A program made the position numbers and the translations under genes. A stretch of DNA of 12,004 nt from Planctomycetota bacterium (GTDB lineage: Bacteria; Planctomycetota; Phycisphaerae; UBA1845; CAIVHJ01). The stretch spans positions 1 to 12,004 of the forward strand of contig JACZTW010000091.1 in NCBI GenBank assembly GCA_022573485.1, given 5' to 3'. This document shows positions 1 through 6,748 of this stretch, one piece after another. Positions within the stretch are counted from its first letter, which is position 1, and each line of letters opens with the position of its first letter. The notes beneath the pieces are model-generated. The model was given only the letters and a program-made list of their open reading frames with translations, was not told where the DNA came from and did not search any database.

Positions 1-786
1 ACGCATCGGCGAGAGCCGCGAATCGTCGGCTGGATCGAGGTAGGCCGGCCATTCGGGGAAGCAGTCGGCCGGCAGGCCGGTGGTCATCTGATACAAGATC
101 TTGCCAAAGGCGTACAAATCGTCCGGCTTGCCCTCCGGTGTCAGGTAGCCGGACGTCCCGATGTGGTCCACGTTCTCCAGTGCCGCCAGGCCGGGGTCGG
201 CCAGCTTGAGCGCGCCGTCAAAGAACAGAATGTTGCACGGCTTCACGTCGCGGTGGAATACGCCGGCTTTGTGGAGGTGTTCGATAGCCTGCAAGAGGCT
301 GTCCACGAGCGCGAGGGTCTTTGTAACGGGTAGCCGTTCTTCTTGGCGGATGAGACTTGCGAGGGTTGACGGCAAATAGTCCTCAGGACGATGCGGCCTT
401 GGGCCACGCGCATCGTCAGCGATCTCCATCACGTAGTACACGACCTGTCTGGCAGCTTCGTCCCCGTTCCGACGTCCGAGGCCGGTCTTGAGGATTCGCA
501 CGAGGTGGGGGTGATCTTGAGAGTGCGTCTGGTAGGCCTGCACGCCGGCCAGCTCGCGATCGATGTGTGAACTCTCTTTCCCCTCGCGGTGCAGGACTTT
601 GACCGCGCGATACACGCCGACCAATCGCTCCTCAGCCAGCCAAACAGTGCCGAAGGCGCCGCGTCCAATGATCTTGATCAAGCGGTAATCGGGAATATGC
701 GGGGGTGCTGCGGCGGGTTGCGGCCGATTTGGCAATCCGATCGTTTCGGTATATCCGTCACCCGATTGTGCCGCCGTATCCGTCAT
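1..786 (-). CDS. Ser/Thr protein kinase, Hanks type (partial, C-terminus outside window)
   Basis: The 262 visible residues start at an ATG at 786, with an AGGGG ribosome-binding site 7 nt upstream, and stay open to the window edge. They carry a eukaryotic-type kinase fold: glycine loop GRGAFGTV (41-48), ATP-binding lysine in AVK (K63), a likely helix-C glutamate (E78), catalytic loop HRDVKPCN (178-185), and an activation-segment end GTSGYLTPE (210-218). The metal-binding DFG is DPG (197-199), with the Asp kept, so activity remains plausible. A proline-rich leader of about 32 residues precedes the domain. No membrane segment is seen so far, and any C-terminal sensor domain would lie outside the window. 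It starts 23 nt after the stop of the zinc-finger anti-sigma gene, so the two are probably co-transcribed. It would phosphorylate Ser/Thr of unknown targets, possibly the neighbouring regulator (inference). Confidence 0.93.
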   Translation of the reverse strand, partial: MTDTAAQSGDGYTETIGLPNRPQPAAAPPHIPDYRLIKIIGRGAFGTVWLAEERLVGVYRAVKVLHREGKESSHIDRELAGVQAYQTHSQDHPHLVRILKTGLGRRNGDEAARQVVYYVMEIADDARGPRPHRPEDYLPSTLASLIRQEERLPVTKTLALVDSLLQAIEHLHKAGVFHRDVKPCNILFFDGALKLADPGLAALENVDHIGTSGYLTPEGKPDDLYAFGKILYQMTTGLPADCFPEWPAYLDPADDSRLSPMR

Positions 787-809
787 GCTTCAGCCCCTAT
801 GGGCGACAA

Positions 810-1061
810 TCATACCGGATTATCAGGGGCGGGGCCAGCAGCGCGGCCTTGCATGTCCATGCCCTCAAGCAAGGGTTTGAGGCTCTCCCGCCGCTGGCGC
901 AATTCCTGTATGTCACGCACCAGGTCTGTTCCTGCGAGCACTTGCTTGACTCTCATCCGGCACTTTGGACATCTTTCGAGATGGTTCCACAGATCGGTTC
1001 GCGAGCGGTCATCTGGATTCACGGCGAGCGCTTCAATTTGCTCGTCGCTTAAGCAGGCCAT
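810..1061 (-). CDS. Small zinc-finger anti-sigma-like protein (zf-HC2/ZAS type)
   Basis: This is an 83-residue soluble protein. An HxxxCxxC motif (H27, C31, C34, in HLERCPKC) plus an early cysteine (C3, in the N-terminal MACLSDEQ) matches the zinc-binding anti-sigma domain layout, in which a Cys/His N-terminal ligand joins the HCC triad. After the finger comes a charged helical tail (about 45-68) and a short Pro/Ala end. There is no transmembrane segment, so unlike many anti-sigma factors it would stay in the cytoplasm. The ATG at 1061 has a strong GAGGAG site 9 nt upstream that overlaps the last codons of the sigma-factor fragment, which is the usual tight sigma/anti-sigma arrangement. The kinase gene follows directly. 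By family the role would be to sequester an ECF sigma factor; here the adjacent sigma gene is broken, so the partner is unclear. Confidence 0.75.
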   Translation of the reverse strand: MACLSDEQIEALAVNPDDRSRTDLWNHLERCPKCRMRVKQVLAGTDLVRDIQELRQRRESLKPLLEGMDMQGRAAGPAPDNPV

Positions 1062-1067
1062 TCAGAA

Positions 1068-1166
1068 CTACTCCTCATCCTGTTCAATATGCTCGACGGT
1101 CTGTCGCAGCCGCTGGATCATGCTCGTCTTGCTGATGTACACGGGGTTGCGTGTGATCTTCAGTTC
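1068..1166 (-). pseudogene. C-terminal remnant of an ECF-type sigma factor
   Basis: The last ~30 codons before the TAG at 1068-1070 encode ITRNPVYISK followed by MIQRLRQTVEHIEQ. This resembles the region-4 helix-turn-helix recognition end of planctomycete ECF sigma factors, where a T-x-N-x-VYI-x-K segment is followed by a basic RLRQ helix. It sits 6 nt upstream of the anti-sigma ATG, exactly where a cognate sigma gene is expected. Upstream the frame passes straight into the palindromic element at 1167-1237 and then into repeat-rich DNA. No region 2, linker or rest of region 4 was found on the minus strand between 1238 and 1820. The frame could in principle start at an ATG at 1262 and give 64 residues, but about 30 of these would come from repeat or junk sequence, so a functional product is unlikely. 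The family call rests on a short match. Confidence 0.55.
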
Positions 1167-1237
1167 GTAAGGTGGGCACGGCCCACCGTGTTCGGACGGT
1201 GGCCGGCGCTTGAGTTGGTGGGCAATGCCCACCCTAC
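1167..1237. repeat. 71-bp double-palindrome element (MITE-like)
   Basis: The ends form near-perfect inverted repeats: GTAAGGTGGGC (1167-1177) against GCCCACCCTAC (1227-1237), 10 of 11 pairing. Each end is also its own palindrome: GGTGGGCACGGCCCACC (1171-1187) and GGTGGGCAATGCCCACC (1217-1233). The middle (about 1188-1216) has no coding sense. The size, terminal inverted repeats and position at the break of the sigma-factor frame suggest a small mobile or structured repeat. No clear target-site duplication is visible. Confidence 0.7.
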
Positions 1238-1337
1238 ACTGACTGCTGCTCGCCTCATGCACTCACGTCCATAGAGCGCCCGGCAAGTAAACAGAGTAGG
1301 AACAGAGGCGCGCCGAGTGTGCGCGCCCGGAGCGTGA

Positions 1338-1365
1338 GAATTACGAATTATGAATTCAGAATTAC
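1338..1365. repeat. Heptamer array, GAATTAC type, 4 units
   Basis: Four head-to-tail 7-bp units: GAATTAC, GAATTAT, GAATTCA, GAATTAC. The first and last are identical. Confidence 0.85.
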
Positions 1366-1487
1366 CAAAGAAGACGCCGGAGCGTGGCGAAACGTGTAGC
1401 GCCAAACGAAGCCACTGGCGGCGAGAAAGCGCAATGGCCAAACGAACCCACCGCGTGCGCAAACGCAAGGCCGAGACGAGGAAAAGT

Positions 1488-1508
1488 CCAGAATCCAAAG
1501 TCCAAATC
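1488..1508. repeat. Heptamer array, CCAAAGT type, 3 units
   Basis: Three 7-bp units: CCAGAAT, CCAAAGT, CCAAATC. A partial unit AAAAGT precedes them (1482-1487). Confidence 0.7.
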
Positions 1509-1623
1509 AAAAAGGATTCCAGGGGTCGAGGATTCGAGGGTTTGAGGAGGAAGAGACGGCCAAAAGCCCAGTGGCCGAACAAAGCCATTTCGTCGTAAGA
1601 CGAAGGCCGGGAGTGGGAACGGA

Positions 1624-1651
1624 CGAAGTACAAACTACGAAGGACGAAAAG
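1624..1651. repeat. Heptamer array, CGAAGTA type, 4 units
   Basis: Four 7-bp units: CGAAGTA, CAAACTA, CGAAGGA, CGAAAAG. More degenerate than the other arrays, but with the same period. Confidence 0.65.
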
Positions 1652-1674
1652 GGGCGGAGTTGCGAAATGGAGGA

Positions 1675-1709
1675 AGTTGTCAGTGGTCAGTCGCCAGTTG
1701 TCAGTAGCG
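1675..1709. repeat. Heptamer array, AGTTGTC type, 5 units
   Basis: Five 7-bp units: AGTTGTC, AGTGGTC, AGTCGCC, AGTTGTC, AGTAGCG. Every unit begins AGT; units 1 and 4 are identical. Confidence 0.85.
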
Positions 1710-1742
1710 TGTTTAGCGGCGACCCGTAGGGGAGCGCGGGGG

Positions 1743-1778
1743 AATTGCGGAATTCGGATTTCGGAATGCGGAATTGGG
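1743..1778. repeat. Heptamer array, AATTCGG type, 5 units
   Basis: Units AATTGCGG (8 bp), AATTCGG, ATTTCGG, AATGCGG, AATTGGG. One unit carries a 1-bp insertion; the others keep the 7-bp period. Confidence 0.85.
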
Positions 1779-1820
1779 AGCGGAAGCGTCGTGAGGGCCG
1801 ACGGCCGACGGATTGACGTG

Positions 1821-2873
1821 CTATCCCGGGATCGAGGCGGAGAGCCACGAGCCGAGTGGGCGAGTGACGGCCAAGGGGAGTTTCTTCCAGACTTGCTGGG
1901 CGAAGTGGAACTTGCGGTTGCTGGGCGTCAGGTTGGGCACGCGGCCTCCGTTGGGCATGTCGAACTGGTAGCCCAGCGGCGTCGGCTCGAAGCCCTGGTT
2001 CTTCTTGAAGTTGTACGACCCAATGTTGTCCACGCGCGTGCGGCCAAAGTCGAACTCTTTGAGGCCCATCTCGACGGCCTCTTCCATCAGCGTCATGTAC
2101 AGGAGGTTGTTCGCGCCCATGCGGCCGGCCTGTCCATCGGCGCAGCCGCTGTAATAGGGATACACGGTGTGGCGGTGGATCAAACTCAGCAGCCCGGCGA
2201 CCGGTTCGCCGCCGTGGTAGATCACCGACACCAGATGCCGGCCGGGCGTGGCCTCGACCAGGGCTTGGAAGAAACGATAGCGGAAATTGGGCGATCCCAG
2301 CCGCCGCATACTGTGCGAGTACAGCTTCCACACGGTCGAGAGTTGGGCGTCGTCAAAGCGCACCGCCAGGCGAAACTTGTCGCGTGCCCGGCGGACTTCC
2401 GCGCGGGCCTTTCGCGGGAACAGGCCGGGCACGTCATCGATACTCTGAGGCAGTTTCCGTATGAACGTCACATAGCGATCGATGGTGCTCAGCTCCGGCC
2501 AGCGCGCTCTTCTCGAGCGGATGTCGATGTATCGCGCGCCGATGCGATGTGCAATACGGCGGGCCTCGGCGAGCAGGGCGTCGGCCACATCCGGGTCATC
2601 GCACAGCACGCCGCCATAGACGGCGTAGGGCACGCTGACGAGGAGCCGGCCGGCCAGCAGGCTGCGGACTTCGAAGAGTGGAAACACGCCGACCACGTCG
2701 CCCTGGTTCCGGGCCGTCAAGTAGTGCGGGCGGTGCGGATAGCTCGACCGAACGGCGTCCATCCAGTTCAGCGAGTGAAACAGCGTGGCGGTCGGGGCGC
2801 GATCCGCGTAGCGCTGCCATTCGCCGCGGTGGTCGTTGGCATCGGGCTGAAGTTCGGTGATCTGCAAGTCCAT
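1821..2873 (-). CDS. FemAB/GNAT-like acyltransferase, XrtA/PEP-CTERM-associated type
   Basis: A 350-residue cytoplasmic protein. I chose the ATG at 2873 because GGAGG lies 9 nt upstream; an in-frame TTG at 2879 is only 3 nt from it. An N-terminal HSLNW segment, a central basic stretch around PRKARAEVRRARDKF, and a C-terminal EFDFGRTRVDN...GSYNFKKNQGFEP block are typical of FemAB-like tandem GNAT proteins found beside exosortase/PEP-CTERM exopolysaccharide clusters. Relatives of FemX/FemA transfer aminoacyl groups to peptidoglycan precursors; the role of this subgroup in polysaccharide or envelope modification is not settled. It is the last gene of the four-gene operon, 28 nt after the autokinase stop. 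No exosortase or PEP-CTERM substrate gene is visible in the window. No clear terminator follows; the downstream DNA is repeat-rich. Confidence 0.85.
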   Translation of the reverse strand: MDLQITELQPDANDHRGEWQRYADRAPTATLFHSLNWMDAVRSSYPHRPHYLTARNQGDVVGVFPLFEVRSLLAGRLLVSVPYAVYGGVLCDDPDVADALLAEARRIAHRIGARYIDIRSRRARWPELSTIDRYVTFIRKLPQSIDDVPGLFPRKARAEVRRARDKFRLAVRFDDAQLSTVWKLYSHSMRRLGSPNFRYRFFQALVEATPGRHLVSVIYHGGEPVAGLLSLIHRHTVYPYYSGCADGQAGRMGANNLLYMTLMEEAVEMGLKEFDFGRTRVDNIGSYNFKKNQGFEPTPLGYQFDMPNGGRVPNLTPSNRKFHFAQQVWKKLPLAVTRPLGSWLSASIPG

Positions 2874-2907
2874 TTGCAATTACCTCCCTGGAAAAGCGCG
2901 ACGCACG

Positions 2908-3831
2908 TTAGTAGGGATCCGAGTAGTACTTGTGGTAGCCGTAATAGTAGCGGCGATACCGGCCGGCGCTCTTGCGGTGTCCTGCCAGAATGCAGCCGAG
3001 AATGTTGACGTTGTTCGATTGCAGCAGCCGAATGGTTGATTTGGCGATGGGCTCGGGTGTGGTGCCCATACGCACGATAAACAACACGCCCGTACACAAC
3101 GGCCCGATGACGCTGGCGTCGGACACGGTGCTGGCCGGCGGCGTATCGACGATGCAGAACTGGTATCGCCGCTTGCACTCTTGCAATACGGTCGCGGTTC
3201 TTTGCGTGCTCAGCAACTCTGCGGCATTGAACTCCTGCGTGGTGCCCGCCGGAATGACGTGCAAGTTAGGGACCGGCGTCGGGCGGATGACTTCTTCCAG
3301 CCGGGCTTCGCCACGCAGCAGATCGGCCAGGCCGGGGTATTCGGAGATGCCCATCATGCTGGCCAGTGAGCTGCGACGGAAATCGGCGTCGATCATGAGC
3401 ACGCGGAAGTGCTTGATCTCCGAGATGACCCAAGCCAGGTTCATGGTCGTGACGCTCTTGCCTTCTTTGGGAATGCTGCTGGTGATGGCGATGACTTGGT
3501 TCTCACCCGTGGTGTTCATCGCGGTCAGGCGGGCCCGCAATGATCGGTATTCTTCGGTGATCTCCGCGGCTTTGTCGTGAAAGGCCACCACGGATTCATG
3601 TATGTTGAAGGCGGATACACCGCCGGCCGGCTGGGGATTCCATTCCGGCGCGTCAATGGCAGAGTGCTTGTTGTCACTCATGGCCGCCGCCAGGCCCGGC
3701 GGAACGTCTACGAGGTCGTTCGGCGCAACCGGCTGCGGGTCGTCCGCGGAGTGGGCTTGAATCGGCGCACTCTGAGCCTTGTTCCTTCGTTCCTGCTCAG
3801 CTCGTTTCAGTGCGTCAGAAATCAAGCCCAT
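2908..3831 (-). CDS. Cytoplasmic bacterial tyrosine autokinase (CpsD/CapB/Wzc-C type)
   Basis: This 307-residue BY-kinase controls exopolysaccharide polymerisation and export by cycles of tyrosine autophosphorylation. Visible are the Walker A motif SSIPKEGKS (118-126), Walker A' LMIDADFRR (145-153), Walker B CIVDTPP (226-232), and a tyrosine cluster at the extreme C-terminus with eight Tyr in the last 16 residues (292-307). The N-terminus MGLISDALKRAEQERR is the leader seen in stand-alone autokinases of EPS loci. An EEYRSLR motif (93-99) matches the oligomerisation ExxRxxR element of this family. There is no membrane segment, so it should depend on the Wzz-like protein encoded 34 nt upstream for activation. 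The ATG at 3831 has GAGG 10 nt upstream. P-loop ATPases of the ParA/MinD group are the alternative, but the Tyr cluster and neighbours argue against that. Confidence 0.94.
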   Translation of the reverse strand: MGLISDALKRAEQERRNKAQSAPIQAHSADDPQPVAPNDLVDVPPGLAAAMSDNKHSAIDAPEWNPQPAGGVSAFNIHESVVAFHDKAAEITEEYRSLRARLTAMNTTGENQVIAITSSIPKEGKSVTTMNLAWVISEIKHFRVLMIDADFRRSSLASMMGISEYPGLADLLRGEARLEEVIRPTPVPNLHVIPAGTTQEFNAAELLSTQRTATVLQECKRRYQFCIVDTPPASTVSDASVIGPLCTGVLFIVRMGTTPEPIAKSTIRLLQSNNVNILGCILAGHRKSAGRYRRYYYGYHKYYSDPY

Positions 3832-3865
3832 CGAATCGACCCTCGAATGACAAATCGGAACATCA

Positions 3866-5602
3866 CTACCCGAAAACGTTCACGTGATCCCACGTGATGC
3901 TTGCTTTCTCGACGATCCGCTTGAACCTCTGCGGATGCTCCAGACTGAGATACGCCAGGCTGCCCGAGACGACCAGCACGCTCAGAAAGGCACAGCCCAC
4001 CGGCACCATGACCAGCTTGCGGGCCAGCAGGCGCCGCCGATCAGCGGGCAGCAGGATCTCGTCAATGCCTTCCAATACCGGCACGCCCAAAGAGAAGCTC
4101 ACCGCGCTCGCCGCGTGGAAAGTATGGTCGAAGAACTCACGCAGGAACACGGCACACGCGCCAAATGCCAGACCGACACCGAAGGCCAGCATGAGAATCG
4201 ATTGGGCCTTCGGAGAGATCGGCCTGCGGGAGGATTCCGCTTCGTCAATAGTAATGAACTCGATGCCCTCGTCCTTGTCATCAATCTCCAGCACGCGGGC
4301 CAGTTTGCGCTCGCTGGTGCGAATCTCCGCCAAATGACTGCGCTCGTCCTTCAGCGACATTTGCATCTGCCGATAGCGCGTTCGCTGTTCCGCGCTGTCG
4401 GCCTGCAACTGTTCATAGCGCGATAAGTCGCTCTCCGTTTCCGTGATTTGTTCCTCAGCGACCGCCAGGGCTGTCTGGGCCTCCGCCAAGTCGGTCATCA
4501 CGCGGAGCCGGTCTGAACTCTGCACAGCCACCACGGCAGGATCAGCGCTGTACACTTTTCGAGGCCTCGGCTTGTCGCCCATCCGCCGTTCCAGGGCGAT
4601 CAGATCGTGTGTCGCCCGTTCCTTCTTGCGCATCAGCGTCTGCATCGCCGGGTGCCGTTCCAGCATGCCCTTCTCGATGCGGTTTTGCATCATTTGGTCT
4701 TCGGTCCGAAGAATCAAGTCCATCAAGCGGCGACGTTCTCGTTCCAGATCGGCGCCAGTGTCCAGAAACGCCGCATGGGATCCGGACCCCTGTTGGGGCA
4801 GAAGCTCCGGCTCCGGCATACTCGCGAGTTGGGCCTTCAGGCGTGCGATCTTGCGACGCGACTCTTCAACCCGACGCTGGACGTTCTTTTTGTTGGTCTC
4901 ATTCAACGCTACGTGTTGACTCGCGGCGAGGCTCGCACCCTGATTGAGGTGTGGATACTTTTTGAGCAGGGCTCGGAGCTCCCTCTCGTGCAAGTCGATC
5001 GATTGCATCAGTCCGTCGAATTCCGTCTGGTAGAACTGCTGGGCGCGACGCAGGGTATTCAGGAATTTGGCCCGACTCGCTTCAGCGTAGTTGTCGCGTG
5101 TGTAATTGACCAGGTTCACGACCAGTTCGGGATTACTGCCCCGCGCCGAGATCTGGATGCGATCCAAATCAGGCCCGGTCTCGAGCATGGTGAGATTCAG
5201 CATCCCCGCCAAGCCTTTGGTAATGCTCTTTTGTTTCTCGCGCCCCGCACTGGTCAACCGCCCATCGGGCTTGCGCGGCAGGTCCTTGGTCAGGCCCAGC
5301 TCGCCGGCGACCTTGGCCATGGCCTCCGGACCCATCATGTCATACTGGATCGACGCGCGCAGCGCGTTCATGGAGATCGGTCCGCTGCGCTCCAGCACCT
5401 TGGAGATTGGAATGGGGTTCCGGCGCTCGAATATCGTGCGGGCTTTGTACTCCCGCGGCAGCCGGTGGCTGGAGATCAGTACCGCCGATGCCGCCACGCA
5501 GAACGGCAGCAGAAACGACCACCTGCGGTACAGCACGACGCGAAAGACCTCACGCACCGTACGTTGCAGTTCTTCTTTGGTCTGCTCAAATCCAGTCGAC
5601 AT
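3866..5602 (-). CDS. Polysaccharide chain-length determinant / co-polymerase (Wzz family, long form)
   Basis: A 578-residue inner-membrane protein. Start set at the ATG at 5602 (a TTG at 5611 is possible; the ribosome-binding site is weak, GAGAG about 12 nt upstream). Transmembrane helix 1 is at about 28-45 (WSFLLPFCVAASAVLISS). A long periplasmic part follows with Wzz-type sequence (REYKARTIFERRNP) and a predicted coiled coil of about 250 residues rich in E, R, Q and L. Helix 2 is at about 468-488 (ILMLAFGVGLAFGACAVF), after a proline-bearing RRPISPKAQ, and is followed by the cytoplasmic FDHTFHAASAVSFSLGVPVL segment typical of these proteins. A third helix (about 530-550) precedes a short basic tail, as in XrtA-type PCP proteins. 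It has no kinase domain; the kinase is the next gene. Together they correspond to a split Wzc. Confidence 0.9.
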   Translation of the reverse strand: MSTGFEQTKEELQRTVREVFRVVLYRRWSFLLPFCVAASAVLISSHRLPREYKARTIFERRNPIPISKVLERSGPISMNALRASIQYDMMGPEAMAKVAGELGLTKDLPRKPDGRLTSAGREKQKSITKGLAGMLNLTMLETGPDLDRIQISARGSNPELVVNLVNYTRDNYAEASRAKFLNTLRRAQQFYQTEFDGLMQSIDLHERELRALLKKYPHLNQGASLAASQHVALNETNKKNVQRRVEESRRKIARLKAQLASMPEPELLPQQGSGSHAAFLDTGADLERERRRLMDLILRTEDQMMQNRIEKGMLERHPAMQTLMRKKERATHDLIALERRMGDKPRPRKVYSADPAVVAVQSSDRLRVMTDLAEAQTALAVAEEQITETESDLSRYEQLQADSAEQRTRYRQMQMSLKDERSHLAEIRTSERKLARVLEIDDKDEGIEFITIDEAESSRRPISPKAQSILMLAFGVGLAFGACAVFLREFFDHTFHAASAVSFSLGVPVLEGIDEILLPADRRRLLARKLVMVPVGCAFLSVLVVSGSLAYLSLEHPQRFKRIVEKASITWDHVNVFG

Positions 5603-5671
5603 GGCCGTCAATCACTCTCAATCAAGTCCTTTGTTCGGTCAATCGCCTTCACTTCGTCTTCCCGGCTACGG

Positions 5672-6481
5672 TCAGGGCAACGTCAAACCGCCCAGAGCGC
5701 GGCGCCGCGTGCCATCGCCACCGCCGACGTTGTCATACACGTCGTCCGCACTGATAATCTGGGCCGGGGCCTGATAGGCTTGTATCACCGGCGCGATTGG
5801 TTGCAGGATCTCGCGGATGCGGTAGCCGATCCAGGCCATCGGCGTCGGCGGCACATAGAGGATGTCACCTTCCTGAAGCATGTAGTTCTGCCGCATGTCG
5901 CCAAGTGCAACCATCCGGAAGAAGTTGATCACGATTTCCTGATTGTCCTTAGGATCAGCCGCTGGCCGAATCAGCTTGATTTGACTCAGCCAGGCGTTCG
6001 GTGTCGGCGCAGACTGGGTCAGGACGTTCATGATCGTGTCGCGACCCGTGATGGGGCGCGAGACCACCGCCCGCCCGCCGCCGCCCCCTCCGCTGCCCCT
6101 GAGGCCGCCCATCACTTCGCCGAAGAGATAAAAGACCCTGCTGGCCGTGCGGGCCAGAGACACATGGACCGTTGGATCCAGATAATACGCCCGCAATTCG
6201 TGTCGCAATTTGCCGGCGATCTCGCGCGTGGTCAAACCCGCCACCCGAACTTCGTCAAGCAGTTTCAAGTGGATCGTGCCGTCCGCGCGAACCGTCACGC
6301 TATCGTTCACTTCCGGCGCGTGAGGCGCGATAATGTTGATGCTGTCGGTCGGACCCACGCGGTAACTCGTTCCGGAGGTGACAGTGTTGCCGGCATGACG
6401 GAAGGTCATTACGTCCTGGTGGGTCGGCGCACACCCGATGAACAACAAACTCGCGAGGCCACTAAAGTAACCGTATTTCAT
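5672..6481 (-). CDS. Polysaccharide export lipoprotein (Wza-like, Poly_export/SLBB)
   Basis: A 269-residue outer-membrane export channel subunit. I start it at the ATG at 6481, with GAGGA 8 nt upstream, because this gives a lipoprotein signal (MKYGYFSGLASLLFIGC, lipidation Cys17); the frame is open further upstream but that extension lacks sense. The Poly_export domain starts at SYRVGPTDSINI (39-50) and contains DGTIHLKLLDEVRVAGLT (67-84) and YYLDPTVHV (99-107). An SLBB-like part follows (about 116-212), ending LQEGDILYVPP. The C-terminal helix MAWIGYRIREILQPIAPVI (215-233) resembles the Wza membrane-spanning amphipathic helix. A glycine run (GSGGGGGG, 129-136) inserts at the start of the SLBB part. 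It is the first gene of the operon and is followed after 69 nt by the chain-length gene. Confidence 0.93.
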   Translation of the reverse strand: MKYGYFSGLASLLFIGCAPTHQDVMTFRHAGNTVTSGTSYRVGPTDSINIIAPHAPEVNDSVTVRADGTIHLKLLDEVRVAGLTTREIAGKLRHELRAYYLDPTVHVSLARTASRVFYLFGEVMGGLRGSGGGGGGRAVVSRPITGRDTIMNVLTQSAPTPNAWLSQIKLIRPAADPKDNQEIVINFFRMVALGDMRQNYMLQEGDILYVPPTPMAWIGYRIREILQPIAPVIQAYQAPAQIISADDVYDNVGGGDGTRRRALGGLTLP

Positions 6482-6748
6482 CGATTCAGTCCTCTTGCAA
6501 AGCAACCCACCAGCAGGCGCGCCCCGCTCGCAGAGCGCATCATCATGGTGTGAACTGCCTTTCGTGTATCGGACGCCAAAAGGGGTCGCTGTATCGATTT
6601 GTGACGCGAGACCCCTCAATTCAGCAGCCGGCGGCTGTGGCGCAAGTGGGTTCCGATAAAGGGCCTGCGCAATCACAACCGTAGGTCCGCAGCGACTCCA
6701 CAGAACAGGCTCATCGCTGATTATCGGTCGTTGGCAGCGCCCCGATCG
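6482..6748. promoter_or_regulatory. Leader region of the exopolysaccharide operon with an inverted repeat
   Basis: About 267 bases separate the export-lipoprotein start from the acetoacetyl-CoA synthetase stop, and the operon promoter must lie here or further upstream. An inverted repeat AGGGGTC (6581-6587) / GACCCCT (6610-6616), with a 22-nt centre containing ATCGAT, lies about 100-135 nt upstream of the ATG. TTGAGG and GATACA on the minus strand are 18 nt apart in the same area, but match the sigma-70 consensus only moderately. No terminator is evident for the synthetase gene. Confidence 0.3.

Larger units (their letters stand above)
1238..1820. other. Gene-free intergenic block rich in heptamer repeats
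   Basis: No credible gene lies in these ~580 bases. Open frames of up to about 157 codons exist on both strands, but they run across short tandem arrays whose 7-bp period would shift the reading frame and none has a recognisable domain. The block holds five distinct degenerate heptamer arrays (1338-1365, 1488-1508, 1624-1651, 1675-1709, 1743-1778), listed separately. A small hairpin TTCGTC-GTAA-GACGAA lies at 1589-1604. It separates the end of the exopolysaccharide operon from the sigma-factor remnant. Confidence 0.7.

Noticed and set aside
1160..1633. 157-codon minus-strand and 82-codon plus-strand (1350-1598) open frames
   Set aside because: Both run through heptamer arrays and the minus-strand one through the 71-bp element; composition is repeat-driven and no domain or ribosome-binding site is seen.
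1677..3008. 443-codon open frame on the plus strand
   Set aside because: Antisense to the FemAB-like gene and starts inside a heptamer array; no domain.
4607..6553. 648-codon open frame on the plus strand
   Set aside because: It lies antisense to the chain-length and export genes, which have clear motifs and start signals. Its translation is rich in H, R, Q and A and shows no domain; it is a shadow of GC-rich codon use.
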